This document shows, piece by piece, positions 43,601 to 58,640 of a stretch of 64,000 bases of DNA. Source of the stretch: Archegozetes longisetosus (lineage: Eukaryota; Arthropoda; Arachnida; Sarcoptiformes; Trhypochthoniidae). The first letter of the stretch is position 1; each line of letters begins with the position of its first letter. The DNA lies in NCBI GenBank assembly GCA_018873245.2, contig JAEMBT020000002.1, positions 10,452,001-10,516,000 of the forward strand, read 5' to 3'. The position numbers were made by a program, and so were the translations under genes. The notes below the pieces were generated by a model. The model worked only from the letters and a program-made list of their open reading frames with translations. It was not told the origin of the DNA and made no database searches.

Positions 43601-45072
43601 TTCTTTCTTTGATCACAGGCGTCAGTTTGTTCGCAGTGGCAGCTCATGAGTTCGGTCATTCTTTAGGATTGTCTCATTCTTCAGTTCAAGGATCTTTAAT
43701 GTTTCCGTATTATCAATCTATTGGCGATGATTTCAAACTTCCAGACGACGATGTCGTGGGAATACAACAACTCTATGGTATGACAGTCTGCTATAGATAG
43801 GAAATAAGTGAGAAATTTAGATTTCTCGGCTATAATTAGGTTCAAAAACGTCGACTAAATGGGCACCAATGTTACCCTTACCGCCACCAGATATACCCAA
43901 ACATCCTCTGACTAAACGGCCTCAAATTGGTCCTCGAACTAGACCTAGCCCAACATTGAGACCACCCTCACCGTCGATACCAGAATCATCTCCAGATATT
44001 CCAAATGCTTGTAACACCAACTTTGATGCGATCGCTTCAATACGAAAAGATATATTTATTTTCAAAGGAAAGGTAGTGCTCAAAAACTATTCATATAATT
44101 GTTTTGATTTTATCACTTTTCCAAAATACTATTATTTTTCATTAAGTTATTCAATAAAATTAGTGCAAAGTTTAGTGTGTTTTATCGACAAAAATATAAG
44201 TCAAGTTAAATAAGTTAAGTTTAATATAAAACGAGTGTTTAGATTAAGGCAGAGGTTAGTGAATGAGATAAAAATAAGTATTTGATGTAGTTCTTACTTT
44301 GTTTCAGTATTTCTGGTGGTTGAAATATAACCGAACTTTTAATGAAGGTCGTTACGAACCAGTAGAAATCTATCGGTATTGGACAGATTTGCCAAAAGAC
44401 ATAGAAAAAGTAGATGCTGTCTTCGAAAGACAAGGTGATAAGAAAATAGTATTTTTTATTGGAAAAGAGTATTGGGTTTTTAATAATAATAGAGCAGAGC
44501 GAGGGTATCCGCGACCGCTCACTCACTTAGGATTACCCCAACACCTCGAAAGAATAGATGCGGCCATGGTTTGGGGACATAACGGAAAAGTTTATCTATT
44601 CAGTGGCTCTGTTTATTGGAGATTCGAAGAAGAAGACAATAAAGTAGAGTTAGACTATCCAAGGGATATGTCTGTTTGGAAAGGAATTCCATACAATATT
44701 GATGCCGCTTTCCAATGGTCTATTGATAGTAAGATTTCTATTCTTCTCAATCATTATTCTTCCTAACCATTCATCTCTTTTCACATCGATCTTTCAGGTC
44801 ACACTTATTTTTTCAAAGGCCATTATTTTTGGAGGTTCGATAATCGAAGAATGAAAGTGAGTGAAGACTATCCGCAAAGTATTTCTTCGTTTTGGTTCGA
44901 GTCATTGTTGTGCAAGAAAGAGAAAGAGATTTACCCGAAAATTTCAGAAAATACTCCATCCATTCATAGTATTAACTCAAGTGGTTTTCTTAAATTGAAT
45001 TTTCAAATCAATATGATTGTAATGAGCACTTTATTATTTTATAATTTTTGTATATTCAATCTATTTATATAG
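36031..45072 (+). CDS. Matrix metalloproteinase, Mmp2-like, probably GPI-anchored
   Basis: Exons 36031-36363, 39658-39917, 42420-42736, 43619-43777, 43840-44072, 44308-44728 and 44798-45072 join in phase to 665 residues. It is a secreted zinc endopeptidase of extracellular matrix. Seen: hydrophobic signal ([17 protein letters not shown]), propeptide with cysteine switch RRCGVPD (Cys168), furin site RVKR (~179-182), and catalytic domain with [11 protein letters not shown] (His313, Glu314, His317, His323) and Met-turn SLMFP. A proline-rich hinge and four hemopexin blades follow, bounded by Cys in NACNTNF and SLLCKK. The end is a hydrophobic segment after NSSGF, as in GPI-anchored Drosophila Mmp2. 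The first ATG is doubtful: about 70 residues precede the signal, and a further 5' exon with an internal acceptor is possible. Introns 1 and 2 are 3.3 and 2.5 kb. Confidence 0.9.
36364..39657 (+). other. MMP intron 1 (3.3 kb)
   Basis: Donor GTATGT and acceptor GGAACAG, phase 0. Strongly AT-rich, with a short (AT)n tract near 37868. No nested gene seen on either strand. Confidence 0.65.
39918..42419 (+). other. MMP intron 2 (2.5 kb)
   Basis: Phase-2 intron with GTGAGT donor and CTATAG acceptor. Besides the GA microsatellite I see no element or nested gene. The segment 40740-41160 is somewhat less AT-rich but has no conserved frame. Confidence 0.6.
40571..40644 (+). repeat. (GA)n microsatellite in MMP intron 2
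   Basis: A 74-bp, almost perfect GA dinucleotide tract, broken only once near its start (GAGAGAGGGA). It lies in the 2.5-kb intron between the propeptide and catalytic exons. Reading frames across it (Glu-Arg repeats) are artefacts. Confidence 0.9.
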
Positions 45073-45193
45073 CCGATTAAAAATATAATCAATTTTTTAC
45101 ATTCTGTGCAACACAATTACTACTGTATTACTTCCATGAGAACTCTCGAGACAGTTCTACTTTCAATCGTCTTCTTATTCTCATAAATTCTGT

Positions 45194-45199
45194 AATAAA
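45194..45199 (+). terminator. Poly(A) signal AATAAA downstream of MMP
   Basis: AATAAA 122 nt after the MMP stop codon; well placed. Confidence 0.5.
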
Positions 45200-45647
45200 C
45201 AGATTAAAAAGTTTCGACAAACCTATTGACTAGAAAGAGAAATGAGCAAATACTTGATTAATGTTTAGAGTAAATTTATACGAAGGTTATCTGATTGTAA
45301 TGTGACTCACCTTTCGAGGAATGAGGCTTTTCGTGATTTGAGCTAAATCTAATAAGACTAGGGTATAAGTCAATTTAATTGAACTCAACATTAAAACGTC
45401 ACTATTCTTAATATCTGGACAGTTTGAGTACTGCTTTATTCAACACAATACAACAATATATACAACATTGTAAATGTTTTATAAATAGTCCTAGAGAAAT
45501 TGATTTGAAACCAAGATTATAATCAAATATGAGATCTGATTAAAAAAGTATTGAGAGTCTAAATGGAAAATTTGATAAGCGATAATTATCAGTTCATTAC
45601 AACTTATATAATAGATTTGTAGAGGTTTTCAATAAGATATTCTTAAG

Positions 45648-45726
45648 AATTCTTAAGAGTGTGTAAAGAATTCTTAAGAATGTAAAGAATTGTTAAGTGT
45701 GTTAAGAATTGTCAAGACATTCTTAA
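45648..45726. repeat. Palindromic ATTCTTAAGAAT repeat cluster at the end of the RRM/F-box gene
   Basis: Six or so degenerate copies of a self-complementary (A)AGAATTCTTAAG/AAGAATTGTTAAG motif in about 80 bp. They overlap the last codons and stop (45714-45712, minus strand) of the neighbouring gene and its 3' flank. Each unit can fold on itself and the cluster can cross-pair. It may be a simple-sequence expansion or a 3'-end element. Confidence 0.55.
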
Positions 45727-48700
45727 AGGATCAATATTGGAACCATAGTTTCTATTCGTTGAATAGTTGCTATCAGTTGAGAGGTAATCATCATTATAGA
45801 AGTAATCCTGAAAGCCGTAATTTTCAGCAGAATCATAATACATGTCTTGTAAATACCTTTCTCTTTCCACTAATACTTTTTCGATATCATTAACGCTAAT
45901 GTTTTTAGTATGAATTCTCATACCATTATATGAAATAACGAGCTCTGAAAATAATATATTGGACTTAACCGTTTGAACAGCGAATTTCAGACAATCGTAA
46001 GTGATTTGTTCACATCTATTCAAGTCGAGAAAGTGTAAAGCCTTGCAACTGGATACAAGCACTTGAACTCCGATATCTGATATGTCGATACAGCCACTAA
46101 TGTCTAAATAGCTCAAATGCTTCATTATTGACAGTTCAGTCAAACTTTTATCGGAAATCTTTAATGAGAATAAATTGAAAAGTAGTCATTTTAATGATCT
46201 GAAACATGATTTTATGGCAGCATATTCAATAGAAATAGCATTACCTTTGACTCGGAAACGCATAATCGCTCCAAATTAGGACAATATTCAGGTATTCGAG
46301 CGATAGATGTATCTGTCACATAGCTTGTCGACGTCAGGATTAGTTCTTTAAGTTTATTACAATTTGAGATTATCGATAGTATCGATTCATTGTTCAAGTC
46401 CTCAAATTTAGCTAAACATTCGAGTACTTCAAGATTCTTCAGTTTACTGATCAACGTGAATCCAGTGATAGGGTCTGTTGTAATCAATTTAAAAACCACT
46501 TTTCAATTCATTAAACAATTTAGTGATAAGAATGCATACCATTTGAGTCAATAAGTGCTGTAGCGAAAGGAATGCACAAAACTTTTAAATTGGTTAACTT
46601 CAAACAAATCATTTGCATCATGTTGTAGCTGACTGAAGATAAGCTTAGTTTTTGAAGAGCACTTCTATTGCCTCCAATTAATTCTCTGAAACCCTTTTCC
46701 CAAATCTTAAAAATTTGTTAATTTGTTAATTTTTGAGAAGCTTTATAAGCGTTAGAATTTCGATCTAATACCTTATCGCAAGACGTAATATCCAAACTTT
46801 GAATTGTCTCGCTTAGAAGTCTGAAACATTTTGCTGTCACTCTTGAATTGTTTCTAATCTCTAGATCAGTTAATTTTTTCGTATTTTTCAATAGCCACCA
46901 AAGTCCTTTTTCACTGAAATTCGTGCAGTCATTCAAATGAACGAGCTATTTATTGGAATAGAGTTCACAAATAATCAAATAGATATCAAAATAGATTACA
47001 TAAACAATGATTACTTTGAGATTTTGACAATTTTCACTGAAAATTTTGAGGCCGTAATCAGTAACAGGACCGCAATCGAAAATTATTTCTTCCAAAAGAG
47101 GACATGAAATAGCTATCGAAGAAGTATAATGGAAAGAAAATTATGAAAAATAGATTTATAATTTTTATTTAAAATCAATGAATCGAAGCTATAGTTTTGG
47201 AAGCTTAGAAAATTTTCAAACTATACCTATTATTTCTAATGCTTTTGTATCGAGAAATTTGGTTACATGTTTCAAATCTATTGACCTCAAATTCGGACAC
47301 TTCTTCAAAATTGATAAAAGAGTTTCTGTTTTAAGAACTAAAATAATGATAAGTTATTAGACGAACGATATGATGACTTGATTGTAATACTTGGAGATCC
47401 AAATTTGCAAAATGAATGAGTAAATATTAATCTGGTTCTGTGCATCCACCACTGCATCAGTAAACTCCTCCATCGCTTACAAACTAATTTTCATTCAAGT
47501 CATAAAAATGTAATTTAAGAATGACAATCAACTAATATAAAATGAAATGTTAAATCTGAAAATTATTTGAATAGATACAAGATCTATGAAGATGATCTAG
47601 TTTAATAGTTTGATAGTACTAGTGTTTAAACTTATGAAACTTTTTGGAGTAGTTAGAGCTGAAAGCAATAAATCGTTGACAGCTTAATAGAATCAAACTG
47701 AATAGTCTTAATGATTAGGTAATTTAGTATTCGTCTATTTTTGTTAGTCATTTTAATAAAATTTTTCAAGAATGACTTCTTTTATAACTAGAACGTAAGA
47801 TCTATGATAAAAAGCTTATAGAGACCTAATTTTAGCTATTATTGCATTCACATGAGGAATAGATTGACACAAAAAAGATTGAAAAAGTTGTAAAAGCATT
47901 AAGATTGCAAAAGCGGTAAGAGTTGCAATCTGAACTTGAATTAATAGTGCAGTAGCGTCATAAAAATGGAATTGAGCCATAAACTTTAAAAGACCTCAAT
48001 TTATCATGTGTAGTAGTACTTCTATTTTAACGTAGTTGATCACGTTTTCATACTCATGTAACAATAATATTTGGCGCATAATTAACTCTTTCATCAAATC
48101 TAATCTCTTTACCATTCTTTTAATGAGTAAATGTTGGGAAATACCTAATTCAAGGACTGTCTTATCAATCATGCTATCCACATATTCAAAAACATGCAGG
48201 ATAACGTCATCGTCCAAATCATCAAAACTGTAAACATTTGGTGATATTTTTACAAAATTCGATGTATCGTTGAAAGCGCTATCATCCCTGAGTTTGATTA
48301 TTTGATCACGTTCCTTGTTCAACTCTTGTACTTTTTGTTTCATTTGTTTGAAAGACTTAGGTTTCGCATAAAACACTCGAAGTTGCCTTTTCAATGAACA
48401 AACACTATGAGAAAAACTATTCAAACCATTAACAATGTTATCTAAAATACCTGTTATCTAAAGTAAGTTGACTCGAATCGGCATTCAGAACGGAATGTGC
48501 ATCAGTTGCATTTCGAAACGTTACGAACCCATATCTAATAATTGTTTTAATGTATATTTAGCATATGATTGTATTAAGTGTTGTACTACTATTAAACATT
48601 CATTCATCGATTACATGCCCTTTTGGTAATCTTTTTATGTGATCCTTCACAATAACACAATTGTAAACTTTGCCAAATTTCTCAAAAAAGTTCATTAATT

Positions 48701-49724
48701 GGGTTTGGCTGACCTGCAAGCAAACAATTTAATTGACAAACAGATTAAAGTAATCATTAATACTTTCGTCTTTAATTCTTAAAATTGTTCAAACATTTCA
48801 ACAATTGGTGTGCTATGACTAGACATTAAATGATGAAAATTAGAATTTTCAAGTTAATGATCATAAACTGATAACATACATGTATTTACATTATTTAAGT
48901 TAAAATTTGGTCATTAATCAACTCATTCAAAAAAAATTCTGTCTGTTTTGATGACATACTCTATAACTTATATTTCCAACGAATAGTCGTCTTTCATTAT
49001 ACGGATCGGAGGGCTTTCGATTTAATCTGTCATTATGCCCGAAATACTGCTCACCAAAACCTGAACCATTTGCGTTATCTTCTTCTTTGGCATCTTCGAT
49101 GACGGGCTCATCGATTATCGGAGATGTGATGTCCATAGGCTGGACATCGTTCAGACCAGTGTCATGAGTACCTGAGTCACTATAGTTGCCTCCTTCAGAT
49201 TCCATTTGATGGTGAGTTGACTGTTCCTCGCGTTCTCGTTGTTGTTGTTGCTGCTGCTGTTGTAACGCAAGTGACAAAAAACCACGGTTTTTACGCGGAG
49301 ACGGAGTCCTGCAAAGTCTTTCGCGTATGGCTTGTTCTGAGAATTGTTGAAATGCTTCGCGATGTAATGGAGTAGCTACTGGAGTGGCCGGAAGTGACGA
49401 CCGAAACACAGCTCCGACCGGAAGTCCGGGCAAACAAACTGCATTCAAACCGAGGAATGCGTCCGAATGTAGCTTTTGTAAGTGTCGAAAACGTGACCCA
49501 AACATGCTTGTGATGAAAATGCCAGAACTGCTTCTTCGCGCCTGATTTAATAACATCTTCGTAGGCGTCATTTGAAGACCGATCGAATTCGGGGCCAACC
49601 GACGGTTGAGCGATTGTGTTGAGTGAGGCGATGGATGAATGAATGGCTCAAACGAATTGATGCCTGTGTTCAAGTTATTACTTCTGTTATTATGCGAACA
49701 ATCGTTTTCGTCATCAATTTCCAT
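45712..49724 (-). CDS. RRM + F-box + leucine-rich-repeat protein
   Basis: Eleven minus-strand exons: 49724-48960, 48713-48619, 48534-48451, 48386-48145, 47483-47391, 47337-47227, 47112-47015, 46945-46772, 46705-46540, 46474-46245 and 46158-45712. They join in phase to 834 residues. Residues 1-240 are low-complexity (poly-Q, Ser/Pro). An RRM spans ~245-322 with RNP2 LFVGNI and RNP1 KGYGFVTF, followed by a charged helix. An F-box spans ~369-410 (DDLDDDVILHVFEYVD, then LVCKRWRSLL). RNI-type leucine-rich repeats follow to ~780 (CPNLRSIDL, CPLLEEIIFDCG, MKHLSYLDISGC, ALHFLDLNRCEQIT). The tail is rich in Tyr/Asn/Asp. F-box proteins recruit targets to SCF ubiquitin ligases; the RRM suggests RNA-linked recruitment (inference). 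The intron cutting RNP1 appears to be GC-AG. I recall a nematode protein with a similar mix but cannot verify orthology. Confidence 0.87.
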
Positions 49725-51172
49725 CTTCTTATTTATTAATTATTATTATTATAATTATAAATGCGATCAAATTATTCAATTTATTAAAATATCTCAATTT
49801 GAATATTTTGAATCGTAAATTTAATCGCAAAACAGACCAAAACAATCGTTGATTTAAGTGAATATTAAATGATCAAAAACTGCAATAAAATGAATGATTT
49901 GGTGAAATTTAAGTAAACCTAATTTAAATAAAAAGACTTACGATTCAAACAAATCAAAGAACAAGAAAATTATTTGATATACAAATGAATATAACTAATA
50001 AACGAGAAAACATTATTCAGTTTATTATTGTTTACGGACTTAAGCCTAACAAACACTGCATATGATGTTGTTCGCGATCGTATGATTTCTTATTTTTAAT
50101 ACGAGTCAGAAAATCATTACGTCTACTGGTGTTTAGAAATACAACTCCAGTCCCATATCATAGCAAAACAGCATAACATAACACAGGATAGGGTAGCATA
50201 GTATACAACACAGTTCGCCAAAGCACTAATTCAAGTAGTACTCATAAAACATTGAACCAACCATGTATCCTTGACAGTTGATAAATTTGAGTGGATTTGT
50301 AGTGCTCCTGAACTATTTTGTTGATAAGCAAATCTAATCTAAAATCATTTTAAGAAAGTATACATTTTAACAAATTGATTTTTAAATTCTAGTCAGTCAT
50401 CAAACACTAATTGTAGACGAACTAATGCATCACATCAGTTGCATCGCTATTGTATTTGGCAAACTAATAGCAAACTAAATGGGTTTAATACTTTTAACTT
50501 TAGTTTAGATCTCTATTATATTTATAGGAAAAGAAACTCCTCAAAATCGATTTTTGATTGAGATTTAGTTAGATTAATAAGAATATAAATCGTTATAATC
50601 TACTGCTAAACTTGTCTATGTTGAGTGTGTAGTTAAGCCCTTCTAAAAAATAACAAAAAATAAGCCTCAATTTCTTATGGATTTATTTATGTCGTTTTTA
50701 AAAAGGGCTTAACTTTATATTTAAGATAGATAGGTTTTACTGTGTTTTAATGGAAAGTTGGGGCATTTGATCTGTGACTTTTTACATAAATTTGAATTGA
50801 TTTCAATTTGAATTATGATTTGAAGCAGTTAATAGATTACATATTTTAAGATCATTGACATGACCTCAATCTTCTTTATATTATTTTAGTTTGACAGATT
50901 AAAAAACGCAAGTTTTGTCTTTATCGTATGATAAAAATCAATTTAATCTCTCAAAATATGATACATTCAAACAAATTCGTTCAATATTATCGTTAATGAC
51001 TTTGATAAGTATTTCTATAATTATCACATTAAAAGAGAAATTGAAACAAGTGTTGAGTTTTGCTTCAATTGTAAAGTGACTGGTTTGAAACCTGAAAAGC
51101 AATAGGAATCAGAAGAATTGATTGCAGTCACTTTATAGTCAGTTAGTTCTTACCACAGAATAAATAACTATT
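49725..51172. other. Intergenic region between ANO8-like stop and RRM/F-box gene start
   Basis: AT-rich spacer between tandem minus-strand genes; contains foldback copy 4 (50603-50742). No other element or exon recognised. Confidence 0.5.
50603..50742. mobile_element. Foldback MITE-like element, copy 4
   Basis: A 140-bp unit with left arm CTGCTAAACTTGTCTATG and GTTAAGCCCTTCTAAAAAA; right arm TTTTTAAAAAGGGCTTAAC and ATAGATAGGTTTTACTG. The inner arms are near-perfect complements over about 20 bp. Length and terminal pattern match the copies at 13253, 16989 and 28700. Confidence 0.62.
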
Positions 51173-53394
51173 TCAAATAATGAAAGGGCTCAACCACTTT
51201 ATAGCAAGTAATAAATGCTGAAAGAGGAAATTAGCTAATTAATTAATTAGTTTTACAATTGTCAAAGTGAGTCAACCTCAATAAATACGCTAAATATGAC
51301 TATATGTACGTCATCCTCAATCGGCAAGATTTTCGAAATTTGCTTCGTTCTAGCCATAAGAGCACAGTTTACAACAATAGCCACGTAAACTAAATAGTTC
51401 ATTACGTTCTCCCACTCGCCTATGTCTCTAACCATATCACCTGCAAATGGTCTTTGGTATACAACGCATAGCTTGAATGCATCGCTTCGTATTTCAATGA
51501 TGTTATTAATCAGAGCACAAATCGCTGCCAACGGAAATGTAGATGAAAACAGTAGAACATAACCAAATTGAATGATTAGCTCTAAATAGTCGTCGAAAGT
51601 GCTCTCGTATCGAAACATACTTGCTTCCAACTCGCCCTGAGATAAGTTCTGATTCTTTAATTTGGGCGACAATTTGTAAGATTCCATAATGAATGGTAAT
51701 AGAGATTCTTTAATGTTACCAATCACTTGACGTGTTATCAACAGAGCTGCCAATTGCTGAAATTTATTGAACTTGAGTGAATAAAACTTGATAAATATGT
51801 TATGAGTCTTTGGAATACCTCTCGCAGTTTATCCATATCTCCGATATAGAATGCGATGTAGAATAACGGCAAAAATGAGTTCCCGAATTCAAACTAAGAG
51901 TTAGTTGGAATAAACATTTATAAGATGTCCGAATTTTTTCAGAACCAAAATCTTTTCATTTGATTAGATATTCAACATATTAACAAATGTTTCTCACCAA
52001 AACTAGCTTTAATATTAGATTATTCTCGTGGGCTGTCTCGAACTGATAATTCTCTATAGATTTAATAAATACAATAATATTTGTTAATCATCAGAGTTTA
52101 AACAATAAGTATGAGAGTTGTCTTTGGGGACCTTTATTATTGAGCCAAACCGCAATTTGATAATAAATACTATCGAACATAGAAATGAGTACCGCTAAAA
52201 GTATTTTAGGCATGTAACTGCTCCAAACTGGATAACCAGATTGCATAATAAGAACATTATCCCACCAGGTCTGCCAACAAGTCCCTCATTAGTCAAGTTT
52301 ACATTGAGTTCTATTTCGGAAATTACCTGCAATTCGAAGACAGCAAACATTACGCGGAAAACAATCAAAAGACTGATTCCAATGACTGGGAATGTGACCG
52401 AATATTTGAACAATTTTCTCTTCCATTCAGGATATTCAATTTGTATGCATCCAAAAGAGTTCATATTATGGATGATATTTCCACGAAAGAGAGGTCTGAC
52501 AAAGTTAACACTGGTTCCAAAATCCATAGAACTCCACTTTCGAACAAGTTTTTTATTATGATGTTTCCACTTTTGAAGAAATATCGTGGACCAAACGATG
52601 TTAATGATAGTGAAGGAAAGAATACTAATTTGACCACTAAAGTCATTGATGTCTATTATAGTGACTAGAATGCCTAAAGTTGCTGGAAATATAAGAGCGA
52701 TGGTGTAATAGCCTAAAAATGCAAAATAAACTGCAATTTTAAGCCCAAAATATTGACATATCTTATCGAGTGGTTGAGCTGAAAAGAAAGCAGAAACCCA
52801 TTGAAGGCGCAGTTGGGATAAATCGTTTTCATTATGCAACGGTAGAACTTGCTTTATGAGTTTCAACGAGATTAGTTTGGCGATGACTGCATCTCCCTCA
52901 ACAAATTTCAAATTTCTAAACTCGTGCTCCATTGCCTGAGACCTAATATCTGCTTTGATCCATCTCAAGCTATTGATCAATTGCAAAATAATGGTTTGAC
53001 GTTGAAGACTAGTCAGAGCCTGTTGTTGTTGAAGGCCTAATAGTTTTGCGCCGTCAAACAGATAATCTTCATTAGCAGTTATATAAAATGCTTGTTCCTT
53101 GTTACATGAATGAGGTTTAATTTCCACAATAAGTTGAGGCAGTCGTTCGTTGATCATTTGCAGTAACGAATCGATTATATGGAATCCTTTGGGAGGAATA
53201 ATCATTAATACATCGTATTTAAGACTTTGTTCACTTGTGCGCTTCCAAATGAGATGAGCTCCGGCTTCTTGTATTTCTTGTCTCTGTTTATCTATAATAT
53301 TGCGAATCTCTGCCTTTAATGAACTCTTTGTAGGAGTAAAGCTCCGCTTTCGCAAAATAGATTTCACACTAAGCTCTTCGTCATCGGTTTTCAT
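51173..53394 (-). CDS. ANO8: Anoctamin-8-like TMEM16 membrane protein
   Basis: Exons 53394-52327, 52270-52132, 52053-51998, 51893-51819, 51756-51277 and 51217-51173 join in phase to 620 residues. TMEM16 proteins are chloride channels, lipid scramblases or tethers; ANO8 tethers ER to plasma membrane. Seen: cytosolic N-terminus, QPLDKICQYFGLKIAVYFAF, INIVWSTIFLQKWK, RPLFRGN, WLNNKENYQFETAHE, NSFLPLFYIAFYIGDMDKL, and LAALLITRQVIGNIKE. QGELEASMFRYESTFDDYLE, QFGYVLLFSSTFPLAAICAL and NNIIEIRSDAFKL follow. The ITRQ and ELEASM blocks are characteristic of ANO8. The acidic residues of the TM7-TM8 calcium site (Asp/Glu in DDYLE, Glu/Asp in IEIRSD) are retained. It ends at LLLAIKWLSPFII, without the long arginine/glutamate-rich tail of vertebrate ANO8. 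The first intron is 56 nt. Confidence 0.92.
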
Positions 53395-54084
53395 CTTTCT
53401 AATATATTGACAATCAATTTGGATTATTACTGCTTAAAATCTACATTTTGCTTAGTTAGCAAGCAACTGATGTATCACAACAAACATTTGGAGTCTGTCC
53501 AAAATGCTATTTAGAAAACAGACTCTGAGCATCATTACCAAAATCGATTTTTAGCCTAAAGTTGCCAAACACAAACCCTTAGACACAAAATTGCGCAGCG
53601 ATGCAAACAAAATAATTTAAAGTATGAAAAGTAGTGCAATTAATAGTTTCTTACTAAGAGGATATCCTCGGCTTACACATCAGTTGATTCAACCCCGTTC
53701 AAGCAGAAAACACATATTCAAGGATGTTATGCAATAGCTTTACGATTGCTTGCAAGCCTACCTCTGGTATACCAATGAAAATAACTTTAAAGTAAAATTA
53801 CTCGAAAGGATTGATTCGATACCAATTTTTTAATATGATAATTCATCAACAGTAGAAAGTTTACCGGTATTTACATAAACTTAAAACGATTATTTTATAA
53901 GTAAATCAGTATAATTTATGGCTAAATATTGATAATAGTTGACAAAATATATGTACAGAAAACTAATATAATTGACAAATTGACAAAACTCTCTGATTGT
54001 AAATACATAATGAAAAGTTGCACCATTTTTAGTATTAGCTTAACATATGCCAGAAATTAAAGTCCAAATCATTTCAATCATTCT
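53395..54084. other. Spacer between ANO8-like start and USP36-like 3' end
   Basis: About 700 bp of AT-rich sequence with no feature recognised; it should hold the ANO8-like promoter and the USP36-like 3'UTR. Confidence 0.45.
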
Positions 54085-54221
54085 CTAATGTCGTCGATCA
54101 TTATCATAGCGATTGTGGTGTGGTTTCCAAGACCTATGATTATTGTGTTTACTTTTAAAATGTTTGTCGTAGTGTGGTTTATTTCTATAAGAATTGAAAC
54201 TGCCGTTGTTTCGATGCTTAT

Positions 54222-57961
<3,740 letters not shown>

Positions 57962-58640
57962 TACTCAAAATTGAAGATAAACTTTCGATTAAAATGATTA
58001 TAAATGAATTGAAGCGAATAAATAAAAGTTGTTATTAATCGAAGCGTTAACGATAAGAAAGTGTAGAAGTGATCAATACTTGTAAAAAGGATGAGTCCTC
58101 GAATATGTGGCACTCATTAAGCAATTGATTAATAATTCATTTAAACACTACTTCAATTGAGTTCAACTTTAGTAAAATAGCCAATAATTAAATACAATAT
58201 ATGGCTAATGAATTGGTTGAATGAGTAATAAATATTAAGCACATTTTGCATTTGTTTAATAAAATAAAAATTTATTTCAAACAAAATGGCCTTTTCTTTG
58301 AAAGCATTATAGAAAAAGCCGAACACGAGTTCCAGTAAACACTAGTTTCTCTCTACTCGAGCGCCATCTCCAGCATCTAATCACTTCTCATCTCTTACTT
58401 TCCACTTCTTTCACTTCTCCTATTCATTACTCATTAATCAATCAAATCTATTAAATCAATTGTTTTACATAGTTTAGGACTAATGTTTAGTTTAATTAGA
58501 TTATATAGAAAATCGACGTGTTTGTAAAGTTGTTGATAGAGGACTGTGTTTTGCAATGCGTTCAAAACTTTTTTTTGCATTGGCGTCAACAGAAAAGTCT
58601 CCAATTGTCTTTTAATAAAATCGATACAATCTAATTGAGT
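57962..58640. other. Spacer between USP36-like start and WBP11 3' end
   Basis: Contains the USP36-like promoter and the WBP11 3'UTR; an AATAAA (minus strand) at 58276-58271 lies about 365 nt past the WBP11 stop. No coding frame. Confidence 0.5.
58271..58276 (-). terminator. Poly(A) signal AATAAA (minus strand) of WBP11
   Basis: TTTATT on the plus strand. It is the clearest match downstream of WBP11; assigned by position only. Confidence 0.35.

Noticed and set aside
48415-48450. A 36-nt intron before SVCSLKRQL in the RRM gene.
   Set aside because: The acceptor at 48387 gives a normal 64-nt intron and the expected RRM ending LDNRQLRVFYAKP.
52228-52265. A 38-nt intron in the anoctamin gene (CCTG|GTGGG...ATCCAG).
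   Set aside because: A 56-nt intron at 52326-52271 (CAG|GTAATT...GGCAG|ACC) is in phase, matches the usual intron size, and leaves a coherent anoctamin sequence (TWWDNVLI...YMPKILLAV).
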